Shown: positions 1 to 11,364, counted from the stretch's first letter. The stretch is DNA of 64,000 nt from Eriocheir sinensis (GCF_024679095.1 NW_026111777.1:282001-346000), one strand, 5' to 3'. Numbers and translations: made by a program. The notes: generated by a model from the sequence alone, not told the origin.

Positions 1-780
1 CGTACCAATAGTTTGTCTAGTTAACTAATCATATATCTTCATTTCTTTTTACCATTATGGGGAGAAAAAAAGCGGAAAGACACCCAGCTCTGAAACCGGA
101 GTAGCTACTTAGTTTTCATTGTTTTCACTATTAGGCTACTTCCTCGACAACAGACAATCATTTAGAAGGTTTGAGGAAGCGGGGGGAAGAAGAAGGCCCA
201 GTACTTCGTCTATCCTGTCTTTTCTTCGCCCCTCGAACGGTTCTTACTTCTTTTCCAGTATTTCTTTATCCTCGATGGTAGAGCAGAGGCAATTAGAATG
301 TTCAAAAGGAAGTTAGTTGTCTATATTTTGCTTTGTCTTTATTTTCGTTCACATGGCTAAAAGTCAGGCTGAAATTTGTCCCTTGAAACGTTACCTCTTT
401 TTCCTTATTTCCTTATTATTACTTCATGCTGCAGGAGAGAGAGCCCTCTCTTCCCCCATATCATGAGTATTCTTTTTTTCATTATTACTATTTCGCTTTC
501 CTTTTCGTTCTGAATTAGCAAAATAATCCATATGTTTTACCTCCCTCCCTCCTTCCCCTGTCTCTCCCTCGCGCTTGTTTCCCTGTTTCCTGGGCTCCAG
601 AAGAGGGGGTGGGGAAGGATAGAAACGAGGTAAAAAGGAAGAAAGGGAGGGAAGGAGAAAAGGAAGGAAGTGAAAGATAATGTGGTGTGTGTGTGTGTGT
701 GCTCGTAAACTATGCAGGTATATTTATACACGTTAATTTATCTATCATAGTTAGCCATTTACACATGTGAACAGATGTAG
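1..780. other. No gene recognised
   Basis: I see no coding signature here. A short open frame near 119-316 has no family resemblance. Pyrimidine-rich and purine-rich runs at about 540-680 are low complexity and end in a short (TG)n at 681-700. Confidence 0.6.
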
Positions 781-792
781 CTATGTGTTTTG

Positions 793-943
<151 letters not shown>

Positions 944-1071
944 CTGTTTGACCGTTTGAACCATGCATGGTTTGAACTAGCTCCTCTCTCTCCTCCATCT
1001 CTCATAGTTTTTTTTTTTCATTATTTCGCTAAATTTCGCTTTCCTATTCGTCCTGATTTCCCAAAATAATA

Positions 1072-1073
<2 letters not shown>

Positions 1074-1144
<71 letters not shown>
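1074..1144. repeat. (CT)n microsatellite
   Basis: About 70 bp of uninterrupted CT. The open frames across it are Arg/Glu repeats, an artefact of the dinucleotide. A short (GA)n follows at 1380-1405. Confidence 0.95.
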
Positions 1145-1147
<3 letters not shown>

Positions 1148-1514
1148 ACTGCATCCAGGTCCCCCCCAAAATAAACCATAGGATGCCAGTGATTTATATA
1201 GAGTGAAAATTAGTGGTTGTTTGCTGATAAGAGTATATTTGCTTATATTGAAAGAAACTGAATATGAATGATATGAATATTTTTCAGCAAGTGACACTGG
1301 CACTGATATTATTTTGGGTATTATCCGTTCACAGACGGTGGTATCATGGTTTGCTAACCACTCATTATTGCCTGATTAATAGAGAGAGAGAGAGAGAGAG
1401 AGAGATACGTACATTGGAAAAACATATGCCAGAAGCAAGGCCAAGAGAATATATCTCTTCTGTTGGCCGTGGCCAGAAGATAACTATTGTTCTACAGTTG
1501 CTACTTGTGCACTA

Positions 1515-1600
1515 CGCGTGATAGAGGATAGATCAGAACACCGCTCCTCCCCACCCACCTCTCCCAGTTAATAGAAGGAAATAGAAGAGAACATAATGTG
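1515..1600 (-). mobile_element. LINE family D 3'-UTR fragment (diverged)
   Basis: The stretch with CTCCTCCCCACCCACCTC followed by GGAAATA and ATGTGCC matches the 3' UTR of the family D LINE at about 16715-16795 in the same orientation, with indels. It carries no coding sequence and is much more diverged than the other family D tails in the window. Confidence 0.5.
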
Positions 1601-1677
1601 CCCTACATATCAAAACTAGGAACTCCTACGGAATGTTGGTCCCGCCTGGCTCGTGGCAGTATGTTGCGAGACAATCA

Positions 1678-1678
<1 letters not shown>

Positions 1679-1715
<37 letters not shown>

Positions 1716-1817
1716 GGGGTTGGATCACTTTTACGTCGCGAGACAAGTATCGTGTGTGTGTGTGTGTGTTTGTGTGTTAGTCAGGAGTTGGATCACTTTT
1801 ACGTCGCGAGACGAGTA

Positions 1818-1853
<36 letters not shown>

Positions 1854-1893
1854 GTCAGGAGTTGGATCACTTTTACGTCGCGAGACGAGTATC

Positions 1894-1925
<32 letters not shown>

Positions 1926-1961
1926 CAGGTGTTGGATCACTTTTACGTCGCGAGACGAGTA

Positions 1962-1999
<38 letters not shown>

Positions 2000-2095
2000 G
2001 TCAGGAGTTGGATCACTTTTACGTCGCGAGACGAGTATCGTGTGTGTGTGTATGTTAGTCAGGAGTTGGATCACTCTTACGTCGCGATACGAGTA

Positions 2096-2131
<36 letters not shown>

Positions 2132-2170
2132 GTCAGGAGTTCGATCACTTTTACGTCGCAAGACGAGTAT
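1679..2170 (+). repeat. Compound minisatellite, about 75-bp unit with embedded (GT)n
   Basis: Seven copies of a roughly 45-bp core (GTTGGATCACTTTTACGTCG, then CGAGACGAGTATCG) alternate with (GT)n blocks of differing length. Cores begin near 1718, 1786, 1859, 1931, 2007, 2066 and 2139. Core copies differ by only a few substitutions, whereas the GT blocks range from about 10 to 30 bp. Val/Cys open frames across it are repeat artefacts. Confidence 0.9.
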
Positions 2171-3628
2171 AATAATAATAATAATAATAATAAACGGTTT
2201 ATTTCATGAAGTACCAGGCAGCCCTAGAGCTGAAAATATACATCAATGGAAGATGAAATGAAATGAATGAGACAAATGAACAAAGTAGTATGATCGAAAA
2301 TAAAAAGGAAAATAGAAATAACAATAATAGCAATAATCATAGTAAAGATAATAATAATAATCACGATAATAATAATGATAATAATAGTAATCATAATAAT
2401 AATAATAATAATCATAATAACAACAACAATAAGTCCTAATGAAAAATATTTACAAAACATACAAATTGTGCTGCTCTTAGTTTGCATTGTTGATATATTT
2501 GACCATCACGGGCACTGCGCTGTTCTTGTAGCGGTCAGTCCGTGCCCGTATCAGCAATAATGTTGTGGTGTCGCACTGATTGCTGAGGGCGGTTCACTGC
2601 GGGTGGGAGGATGTGTCTGTGTCTGGGCTGGTTGAGAAGCTTGGTTGCGAACCGGTGTAGTAGGGTCTCGTGACGGTGTTGTAGGCTGGTGAGATGGAGG
2701 GAGTCGAGGGCGTCCTGATAGCTGGTGTAGTGAGGGCCCAGGATGATTTTGCAGGCTCGCTTCTGGACGCGTTCAAGTTGGCGGCGCTGCGTGATGTTGA
2801 TGGAGGAAGACCACGCTGGGGACGCGTATGTCAGTTTGGGGAGGATGAACGAGGAGTACACGCTCGCCAGCGCACACTCAGGGGCCCCAGCGTTTTGAGT
2901 CTCCTCAGCAGATACAGGTGATAGGGGGCAGATCTGGTGCGCTGGGAGACGTGCTCCTTCCATGTGAGGTTGTTGTCCAGGGGGACTCCCAGTAGGTTTG
3001 CTGCGGTACCTACCCGGAGGAGTGTCGTTGATGGACACCACAGGGGGGCAACAGGGGCAGAGGAGGTGTTGATGTGTGGGAGTGTAGTTTTGGTGTCGTT
3101 GATGGTGACCATGTTTTGTGTTGTCCATGTGTGTAGGTTGTGTAGTGTTTCCTGGAGGTGGGAATAATCTGGGTTGCTGTTGTCAACTGTTACTCCCACT
3201 GTGGTGTCGTCCACGTACTTCCAGCGGTGGGGTGTGTGGGTCAGGGCGTCATTAATTAGGATAAGGAAGCACAAAGGGCCCATTTTGGACCCCTGAGGTA
3301 CCCCGCAAGTAAGGTGTAGAGGAGGGGAGGCCACTCCCTGAAATCTCACCACCTGTTTACGCTGGTGCAGGAAATCAGCCAGCCAGGAGACCAGGTTAGG
3401 GTGAAGCCCTAGGTTTATTGCTTTGTTGATGACTGTGGTGTGGTGAACTAGGTCAAAAGCCTTTCGGAAATCAATAAAAGCGAGAGAAACTGATGTTTTG
3501 CGTTTTTCAAGATTTCTGTAGGCAAAGTCCAGGAGATTAATTAGGCAGTGTGTGGTGGAGGTTGACTTGATATTGCCGTACTGTTGTGGGTCTATGAGGG
3601 GAGCAAGATGACTTGTGTTATATCCCGT
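2171..3628 (-). mobile_element. LINE family C, 5'-truncated copy with (TTA)n tail
   Basis: Read on the minus strand this is the 3' portion of a non-LTR retrotransposon: reverse transcriptase, a C-terminal thumb-like region, a 3' UTR with a short hairpin (2219-2232), then a (TTA)n tail at the window-left end. The 5' end coincides with a (GT)n run at 3629-3648, so the element is truncated there. Two more family C 3' ends lie at about 21480-21686 and 59603-60201. Clade assignment within the CR1/L2/Jockey superfamily is uncertain. Confidence 0.85.
2535..3628 (-). pseudogene. Reverse transcriptase of LINE family C (frameshifted)
   Basis: RT blocks are visible in order: an IDPQQYGN-type start, FIDFRKAFDLVHH (palm block A with the first catalytic Asp), CGVPQGSKMGP, then YVDDTT (catalytic Asp-Asp). 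After the palm the frame shifts at about 2870 and continues with LTYASPAW and QRRQLERVQKRA, the conserved C-terminal region of this LINE superfamily, and the frame then ends near 2535. The product would be a cytoplasmic/nuclear target-primed reverse transcriptase. It cannot be made from this copy because of the frameshift and the missing endonuclease. Confidence 0.85.
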
Positions 3629-3729
3629 GTGTGTGTGTGTGTGTGTGTGCCAGGACGGCTCGCTTGACCAGCGTGGTAACACTGCTGTAAGAAATGCATA
3701 TCTGGCAACTTTGCCGGCGAGCCAGGCGG

Positions 3730-3769
<40 letters not shown>

Positions 3770-3800
3770 ATTCATGAACACAGCAGAAAACATTAGATGC

Positions 3801-4370
3801 CTAAGGTACACCCAAACATTCCTTGATTAATTCAATGAGACGATGAAGAAGTTTGTCGGATCCTTCAGCATTTAAATGAACTCCATCGTTCCCCAAGTCC
3901 TCATTTTCCATGCCCATGCCATGGAAACGGGATTTAGAGTCCGGCAACCTCCCGAGACACCTGTTGACTGCATTTTTTACCGTCTTGTACCTGCTTGGTG
4001 TTATATCCCGTGGCTGTAGGCGGGGTTCAATGCTTATGATATGGCACGCACCTCCAGTGAGTTCTTAAACCTTTAAGGCAAGCTCTGCAATTTTTCGTCC
4101 AAGCTCACTGGGTTTTGTATTCTCATTAATATCATTCCCGCCTAACAGCAAGAGCGTGAACTCAGGTTGGTAGTCAATAAATTCTTGCCAGACAGGGCGC
4201 TGCATGATGTTACTGACCTTAGCTCCAGGTGAACCCTACTTAGAAACCTCGAACCATGGCATCTTCATCGGTGACCCAAACCTAAGCCTAGAAACGTAGC
4301 TATGTCCCAAGATGGCTACCTTTATCACCTTCCTGCAACTCAAGTCATTTGTGCTGGTGCTGCCCTCCAT
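3801..4370 (-). pseudogene. SGNH/GDSL-type esterase-like pseudogene
   Basis: A 190-codon minus-strand frame, broken by TAG (4236-4238) and TAA (4065-4067), holds the SGNH blocks in order: VAILGHSYV near residue 20 (block I, with His in place of the usual Asp of GDS), a Gly in GSPGAKV (block II), LLLLGGNDIN (block III) and GNDGVHLN near the C terminus (block V, catalytic Asp/His pair). SGNH domains are common in ORF1 of CR1-like LINEs. This copy lacks adjacent endonuclease or RT and looks free-standing, so it may be a host-gene fragment or a stranded ORF1. The length is close to a minimal SGNH domain. Confidence 0.7.
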
Positions 4371-4663
4371 GACTCCCGACAATAAAAAAAAATAAAAAAC
4401 TAATCAGCAGATAGAATTCGGGGTGCCCCGCCAAAACTCTATCTGCCGAAACTCTTTCTAATAATATCTGCTAATAAACACAAGAACTATAGCTAACGGT
4501 GCGCAACACAAAATAATGATGTCGCCAGGCTCGGACTGTAGACTTGCTGGTTTTTTTTCTGCTGGGTCACTCAACCGCTCAGCGCACTGCCAAACAAAAT
4601 AGAAAATAAAAAAAACGTGACTGTCAACAAATTACCTTTTACCTGGTAAATCTCATTAGTCCG

Positions 4664-4674
4664 TTATATATATA

Positions 4675-4760
<86 letters not shown>
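4664..4760. repeat. (TA)n microsatellite
   Basis: Nearly pure TA repeat that abuts the 3' end of the piggyBac transposase frame, where the element's left terminus would be expected. Confidence 0.95.
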
Positions 4761-4763
<3 letters not shown>

Positions 4764-6722
4764 GGTTTCAAATTATCATAACAATTACAACATAAATGCT
4801 TTAGATGCTGATCGCAAGCGACATGATTACAAATTCCACACAGTATTCTGCTCCTTTTTACTTTAGATATATTATTTTTGTAACCTGGCCCCTGGATCGA
4901 TTCTAGACATGCTGTACATCTCGCTCGCTTTTCTGCTCTGACGGGATGCCCTTCAGGGACAGCATCCAGTTCAGGTTCAGAGTCATCTAGCAGCAATTTG
5001 ATCTTAGCTAACGTACTCTGTTGTAAACCAGGAGTCTCCTTCCGTCTCCGTATTTGTGGAATACATAGTGACATCACCAGCTCCCAGCCATAATTAAATG
5101 AATTTATGCTCCTGGGGTCCTTATTTGTATTCTTACCAAATATTGTTTGAGAATTCACTCTAGCAGTATCTAAAATATATGAAAATGCATTGACTGTCCA
5201 TTTTCTGGACTTGGTGTTGACTGTGTGAAAATTGATTCTCTGGTCAACAATATCAGTGCCTCCTTTAGTAAAGTCATACAGTTTATATATTGCTGGTTTC
5301 TTTTGATTGTCATCTTTAGTGACGCCTAACAAAGGGGGCAGCGTACTCAGAACCAAAACGTTACGCAAGCCCTTGCTTTTGGTTTGCTTCACATAGAAAT
5401 TAAGGTACATTTTTCCTTGACTCTTTTCCTTGTACACTTCATAAGATTTATCTTGTCTTGCATTGACTTCCTTTACCTGTGGTGGTATTCCTTTTCTATA
5501 CTGATCTAGTGTGCCCACAGCAGTGATGTCTTTCGTCAACAGCCAATCGAATAGCTCTAAGCTAGTGTATAGCCTGTCCAGACTAATGGTCTTGCCACAC
5601 AAGTCGACACTGCTACTCAACTGGTTCACTAGTGCTTTAACTGTTGGCAGAAAACCACGTATGTAATAGGGGCTGGGCTCTTCTTTGGGTTTGCCAGAAT
5701 AGACAATTGTTCTAAATGTGAACGGATACCTTACAGCATTGATAGACTTATATAATAGGCCATATCGGACAGCCTTGCTCCTGTTGTATTGCTTGAAACC
5801 TATTTGAGTTCTGCATCCATATAAAGTTTCATCAATGGTCAAGTAGTCGTCTGGTTGTAGGACTGAACTACAGCGCGCATTGAATGTCTCAAAGAGTTCT
5901 CTCACTGCTGCGAACCTGTCATGTACCCATCTTTGAGGTCGAGTGGCGAGATCATCAAATGTTATGTGAGCATGAAGAAAAGCAAATCTGTGGTATGACA
6001 TGACAGCTCCAAAAATTGGGTAACCTACTTTTTCCTTGAAAATAAGTTTTTGGCCATGTGTGTTTTGTCCTAACAAACCTCTTGCATATACGTAACAAGC
6101 CCAGAAAACCTCTCATCTCTACAGAATCTGTTGTTCTAATGTATTCTGTGTCTTTCTTTGCTGTTTCTCTCTCTGATGCTTGGTCAATTATCATTTGAAT
6201 TTTAACATTAGTGTTCCGCACTATTTCATCAATAATATGATCTGTAATAAACAATTTCCATGCTTTTATAGCTGTGTCAGCCTCAGTTGCCTCTCCTAGT
6301 AAACTTCCTGCACGTATCAAATTACTTTCAATCTCATTGTTAGTCCATTGGTTTTGCCAGGTTACTTGTTTCCCAGGCTGTGAGCCCCTAGGCTTCTGTA
6401 AGAAAACTGTATACTTTTTGGTTTCGTGAGAAAGGTGAAACTCATCATAGTTATTTACATTGAGGCAGCTATCTAAAGAGTTTACTAACCTGTCCCTTAC
6501 TAACTGTTTCCTATGTCTGTTAGGAATCCATTCATCTGCCTCTGCAGCATCATCCTGATATTCAAATTCGCTTCCTTCTGCTTCACCCTCTGATAATGGA
6601 TCAGGAAACACTTCAATATCTTGTAAGGAATCACCGATAACATCAGCTACAAAATTTTCCTGTGGCTCCGTAAATTCGTACTCACTTTGTGCCATGCTGT
6701 TGCTATACTCCTTGTGAGTCAA
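4760..6722 (-). pseudogene. piggyBac-type transposase (one frameshift)
   Basis: Two overlapping minus-strand frames (255 and 438 codons) form one transposase of about 640 residues. The N-terminal part is acidic (DVIGDSLQDIEVFPDPLSEG). The core runs from RGFLGLL through GQNTHG, PIFGAVMSYHRF and ITFDD. The three catalytic Asp positions of the DDD transposase are present: DDYLTIDETLYGCR, TISLDRLYTSLELFD and TKGGTDIVDQR. The C-terminal Cys-rich domain (CTAC, CGIC, CDQH, CCNC) resembles the piggyBac zinc-binding tail. A single-base frameshift near 6090-6100, in the GLL/VYARGLL region, separates the frames. It otherwise seems free of internal stops, so the copy is fairly young. Confidence 0.9.
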
Positions 6723-7128
6723 CTTACGTCACGAACAGACCTTGGTAGCAGGTAAAGAAGTACGTGACGATGTCGTGAAGTCAGTGGGGCGTAGTGTGGG
6801 GACGGGCTGGAGGCCTGAGGCAAGCTGACGTGAGTGACGTCTGACAGACTCAGCGTCCCAGCAGCGTGTCACCACCACAGAGTTACCGTCACTCAAGGAC
6901 GTATGTTTTTTTATTTATTAGCTATATATAAGAATTGTCTGGCCAAAGTAAAATAAATAAACAAATGTTATAATGTACGATACACAGTTATCACCTCATG
7001 GTAATGTCAAAATAAGTATTGTATGTACCATAATTCATCATTCAAAACGTAGCCGCCGCCGGCCCTAGACTCGCGCCCGTTGACACACGCCGACACGCAC
7101 GCACGAACGCACCTCCCCATGTATTACT
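6723..7128. other. Probable 5' non-coding region of the piggyBac element
   Basis: There is no open frame. The segment lies upstream of the transposase start and contains several near-palindromic TGACGTCA-like motifs (about 6825-6850) that could act in a promoter. Around 7050-7110 a short stretch resembles the GCCGGCC...CCGTTGACA...CGCACC sequence repeated further right in the same element. Function is inferred from position only. Confidence 0.35.
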
Positions 7129-7555
7129 AGGGTTGGGATGGCATGTTCCTCCCTTCTCTATTGTTGTTTACTTGCAACAATAAACTATCAATCAATCATC
7201 AATCAAGCTTGTGTCGCCGGCCGCTTGACAAGTCTAGGGGTGGGCAGGTACCGGTACCAGTACCGGTACTAACGGTACCAGCTAAACGGTACGGTACCGG
7301 TACCAGATTGCTCGGGGACCGGTACCAGTTGCTCGGATTTATTTATTGGATTTATTGATAATTCTTCATGTCCGATTTTTTTTTTAGGTTGCTGCTAAAT
7401 ATTGTTATTGTTATTAGACAATGATCAAGTACATTCATAATAACTATACATGCTATTTTTTTATCGATAAAATAAATATTCGCTTCATTCAGAGAGAGAG
7501 ATCACACACTGGTGGATATCTCGGTGATAAATAACAATATTTATCAATAAATAAA

Positions 7556-8042
7556 TCAAATAATAAAATAATGGAAAGGGAAAGCAGGACAAAATGGTGA
7601 GAACTTGGGGAGACGGTCAGCGGGGCAGTGACAGCGTCTACACACAGGGCCCATACCACATGGAGGCGGGCGAGCGCCGAGCGTCACTAAGATCCAAACG
7701 GTACCGGTACTAGCGGCAATGCGCAGTGCCGAGTGATCATTAAGCTTCCCGGAACCCAAGTGATCATGAGGCTTCGCGGTACCAGTACCGATACCAGCTA
7801 CCGGTACCAGGTACCGCGATGCCTCATGATCACTTGGGTTCCGGGAAGCTTAATGATCACTCGGCACTGCGCATTGGCGCTAGTACCGGTACCGTTTGGA
7901 TCTTAGTGACGCTCGGCGCTCGCCCGCCTCCATGTGGTATGGGCCCTGTGTGTAGACGCTGAGTTACCGCTGCTGACCGTCTCCCAAGTTTTTGTCTTGC
8001 TTTCCGTTTCCATCACAGCTCCCGTTTCCATTATTTTATTAT
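7556..8042. repeat. Long internal palindrome of hAT copy 1
   Basis: The left arm (about 7556-7786) and right arm (about 7813-8042) are inverted copies around a GGTACC-rich loop. From the AGCGTCTACACACAGGGCCC block to the GCGGTACC block the arms differ at only a handful of positions, and they are less alike further out. A transcript would form a very long hairpin. Confidence 0.9.
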
Positions 8043-8187
8043 TTGATTTATTTATTGGAGTTACTGGATAATTCTTGATGTCCGATTCTTTTTCTTTTTT
8101 AGGTTGCTAATAAATATTGTTATTGTTATTAGACTATGATCGAGTACCCACTACCCATATCACCGAGATATCCACTTACTAAGTGGT

Positions 8188-8221
<34 letters not shown>

Positions 8222-8412
8222 AAAGTTAACGAGTCATACGAATTTAACAGTGGCAAGTAAAAAGAAAACGAAGTCTTGGGTTAAAAGTTAGTGAGGCCCA
8301 CGAGTCTTTAGAAAACGCTAATATATATTGTTATTGTTATTAGACTATGATCGAGTACATCAATAATAACTATACATGCTATTTTTTTTTTCGAAAAAAT
8401 AAATATTCACTT

Positions 8413-8448
<36 letters not shown>

Positions 8449-8454
<6 letters not shown>

Positions 8455-8600
8455 CATAGATTTACATAGAAAATCAGACCACACAGACCCCATGGTCCAG
8501 ACTAGGTGGTCTGTCCTTAAACCTAAGTGATTTTACATTAATCAGAAGGCTCCTAAACGTTGCATTTCTACTCTAGTTGATATTAAGTTGAAGGAGAGAG
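8449..8600 (-). mobile_element. LINE family B 3' terminal fragment
   Basis: Minus-strand copy of the last ~150 bp of a family B LINE. It includes the last codons (LQLN-IN-stop equivalent), the 3'-UTR hairpin CAGACCAC...GTGGTCTG and the terminal tandem TATGTAAATC repeat. It is extremely 5'-truncated and is nested inside hAT copy 1. A (GA)n run borders its 3' end. Confidence 0.85.
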
Positions 8601-9295
8601 AGTTTTCTTTACAGGAAATTTATTTGGGAATTTCATCAGAAGTCATTAAGACAAGAAAACCTCCTTCGGGTACCGGTACCGGTACCGGTACTGGTACTAA
8701 CGGTACTTGAGTTTTCGGTACCGGTACTACCGGTACTCAAATTAACGGTACTTGCCCATCCCTATTGACAACACACACGCTAGAACTAATGCCATCTAGA
8801 GGGCCTTGCTTAGAACACACCTAGAATCCACGCTGCCAACGACAGATATATAGCCTATAGGCTTCCTTCATTATACTTACCACAGCCAGTTTGTTTGTTG
8901 GTCTATTTAGTGTGTCAGCTAAAGCTTTATTAACAAATAAATGCAAAACATGCAGTATACAACACAGGTATATATACTTGTAACAGTAATAGTATCGTCG
9001 TATCGTATAGGTTATTGTACATCAGACCGGCGGGCAGCCGTTTGAACGCTTCCCATAATGTATCGATTGTGTTTCAAAATGATTGGCGTCGGTTTCTCGA
9101 AATAATCGTGTGTAGCAAAATAACGAGGATTCATATGGTTCTTATTGATATCACACGTTAATCTAGGGTATTTTTTGCGTTTCTCTGTAGGACTGTTTTT
9201 CTTCTACACTTGATAATAAAAAAAAAAATGTATCGTTTTGATAAAGTCCCTGAGGGGTGGCCAGATATGGCCACCCCCGTAACTTGTAGGGTTAA

Positions 9296-9404
9296 GCCAC
9301 TCGGCGGTGACTGAAAAATTCAAGGTGGTAGCGTGGGGATTCAAACCCGCGTCGTCCATCACGCGGTGAATGTGGGCCCAGCACGCTACCACTCAGCCAC
9401 CGCT
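9296..9404 (-). mobile_element. tRNA-derived SINE (type 1), 5' part
   Basis: On the minus strand the head reads GCGGTGGCTGAGTGGTAGCG (box A region), followed by GCGGGTTTGAATCC (box B) and a CACCGCCGAGTGGC segment shared with the full copy at 26932-27303. The SINE stops at GGCTTAA, precisely where the piggyBac-like end begins. The piggyBac element therefore inserted into the SINE's TTAA. The other SINE half was not found. Confidence 0.8.
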
Positions 9405-9409
9405 TACCC

Positions 9410-9507
9410 TCTTGTCCCATTCCTCTCTCTCTCTCCTCCATACATTTCCTCTTTTCCACCTGCCCCATTCCCCCCCCCCCCTCCTTGCATACTGTTTTAC
9501 CCTCCAC

Positions 9508-9569
<62 letters not shown>

Positions 9570-10600
9570 AGCGACAGTTTCATTTTCTTTATTTCTCAAT
9601 TTCAGCATGCTCCTTTTGCTTCTCTACCTTCTGTCTCTTTCTGCATTTTCTGCATCTTTCGTGTCCTCCCCTCCTCATTTTATCGATCTCCAGTCAAATG
9701 TCAGGTTGTGTGTTTTCAGCCTCGTTGCTGCTGACATTTATAAGGAAAAAAGGGGAACTGTTAGGCCGTGGAGAGATATAATTATTTTGTCATCGTTTTT
9801 GTTTCTTTTTTTCTGGTTATCCGTCTTTCTGTCTGTCCATCTCTCTCTCTCTCTCTCTCTCTCTGCCAGTCACAGGTGAGCTACGGTTACCCAGGCAGCG
9901 TGACAGAGTCGTGTTTTGATTAATTTTTGGAACACGTCACCTGCCGGAGAGAGGAATGTTGGGTCTGTTATTTACACGTGACGCGACATTCACTGTAACA
10001 TCGCCGGCAGCCTGACCCGGTCTCTGGCCCTCCCTTCCTACCCCTGCCTCGCCCTTGGTGGCACGCCCTCCTGCCCTCCTTTCTTTCCCTGCCTCGCCCA
10101 TCATCCCCGACATCCTGCCTTCTTCCTGCTTTACAACACTTCTTTGCTCACATTATTTTTACCTGTTTTATTCTCCCTTGCCCTTACTTTCAATTCCTGT
10201 CTCACCTCTCCGACACGCTGCCTTTTTTTCTGTCCACAGCATTACAATAATAACTTATCCGTTATGCATTTTTCCATATACTTTCCCTTTTCTTTTACAG
10301 CACACTATTATCTTTCCTCATGTATATTTTTCTTCTGTACTCCCGTCTGCTCTCACCTTTCCAAAGCTTCCTCAATTACCTTCTCTTTTTCTTTACATCT
10401 TCTTTCCTTCCATTATGCGTGTGTTCTTAGTTTTTTTTCTTCTCCTCCTGCTTCTTGTGTCCCTTTTTTCCTCTTTCCTCTCACCTTTACATTTTCTGTT
10501 TAGGTACGTTTCCTCTTCTTTTTCTTCCTGCTTTCCATTTCTAAGTTTCCACGATTGTTCCTTTTGTCTATTTTGTTGTCTTTTTGCAGACCAAACTGTT
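9410..10600. other. No gene; (CT)n and pyrimidine-rich sequence
   Basis: It contains a (CT)n microsatellite at 9511-9567, another at 9841-9864 and, from about 10040, some 550 bp of T/C-rich sequence on the plus strand. The long open frames here (for example Ser/Leu/Phe-rich at 10055-10612) arise from base composition and have no recognisable domain. Confidence 0.7.
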
Positions 10601-10628
10601 CACCCGCACTAAGTCCTCCATTATCTTC

Positions 10629-11364
10629 ATGATTCGTCCTATTCTTCAATCCATCTTCATTAACTTCTGCAACATTCGCGGTCTACGTTCTAATTTCCAT
10701 TCTGTGGAGCACCACCTCCTCTAAACTTCACCTTCTCTTCCTCACCGAAACACAGGTCTCGGGGGCTACTGACAGCAATCTCTACTCTGTTCCCTCCTAA
10801 TATCTCTATCCTAAACTCCAATCCAAAGCTGGATGTTGCGTCTACGTAAGCAACGATATCACTTGCTCTCGTGCCCACAACCATGACTCTTCTGAATTTT
10901 CCACCATCTGGCTAAGACTTCATTGTCACTCTATTACTAAATACATCTGTGTTGTTTATCTCTCACCTAACTCTACTAACTATGTAAAATTCCTTGACTA
11001 CTTGAACTCTTAAATGGAGCACATCTTGACCCACTTTCCTTTCGCTGAAATCTCCATCTTAGGAGATTTCAATCTTCACCACCAGCTTTGGCTTTCATCC
11101 TCTTTCACTGACCAACCTGGTGAACAAGTCTACAACTTTACTATCCTTAATGATCTAGAGCAGTTATTTCAGCACCCTACACGTATTCCCGACCGTCTTG
11201 GAGACAGGCCCAATATACAAGACCTCTTCCTTACCTCTAACCCTTCTGTTTACTCTGTTAAACTGTTTTCTACGTTGGGATCCTCCGATCACAACCTTAT
11301 TTCTGTATCCTATCCTATCGCTCCTGTACAGCCTCTGGACCCACTCAAGGGGCGATGCTTCTGT
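10629..11364 (+). pseudogene. AP endonuclease domain of LINE A1
   Basis: The first frame starts at ATG 10629 with FINFCNIRGLRSN (APE N-terminal block). After a stop it continues with LTETQVSGATDSN (Glu of the active site), YVSNDI, IWLRL and VVYLSP. The frame from 11014 holds ILGDFNLHH (Asp/Asn block) and [14 protein letters not shown] (final Asp/His block). All hallmark blocks of a LINE APE endonuclease, which nicks the target DNA, are recognisable but lie in shifted frames. The solo LTR cuts the frame just after KGRCF. Confidence 0.8.

Larger units (their letters stand above)
7225..8772. mobile_element. Non-autonomous fold-back hAT element, copy 1
   Basis: The element proper is 7235-8764 (about 1.53 kb). 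Its ends TAGGGGTGGGCAGGTACCG and (inverted) TAGGGATGGGCAAGTACCG differ at two positions. The 8-bp target duplication is TTGACAAG (7225-7232) / TTGACAAC (8765-8772). The paralogous empty site at 53453-53460 reads TTGACAGC. Subterminal regions are dense in GGTACCGGTACC. The interior is a long palindrome centred near 7798, and the innermost roughly 150 bp of the arms are almost identical. No transposase is encoded, so it would depend on a hAT transposase in trans. A family B LINE tail sits at 8449-8600. Confidence 0.88.
7129..9295. mobile_element. piggyBac-like element right end, split by a hAT element
   Basis: 7129-7234 and 8765-9295 are colinear with 53352-54681, so this is one repeat interrupted by the hAT at 7235-8764. 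The right boundary is exactly TTAA (9292-9295), preceded by TTGTAGGG. On the minus strand the end therefore starts CCCTACAAG, as expected of piggyBac ends that begin CCC and insert at TTAA. A subterminal 10-bp palindrome, GGGGTGGCCA/TGGCCACCCC, lies at about 9254-9277. Beyond the TTAA a SINE continues, so the SINE was the target. It lies on the 5' side of the transposase at 4760-6722 and is probably the same element. The left end was not found. Confidence 0.65.

Noticed and set aside
3640..3735. Possible tRNA-like or SINE fragment between (GT)n and (GA)n
   Set aside because: Some inverted similarity (GGCTCGC / GGCGAGCC), but no box A/B pair and no second copy beyond a short TCCCGCCTGGCTCG match near 1640.
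7556..7759. 67-codon frame in the hAT palindrome
   Set aside because: A matching frame appears on the opposite arm because of the inversion. No homology, and interrupted in copy 2.
10055..10612. 185-codon open frame
   Set aside because: Ser/Leu/Phe-rich translation of a pyrimidine-rich tract, with no domain and no splice signals.
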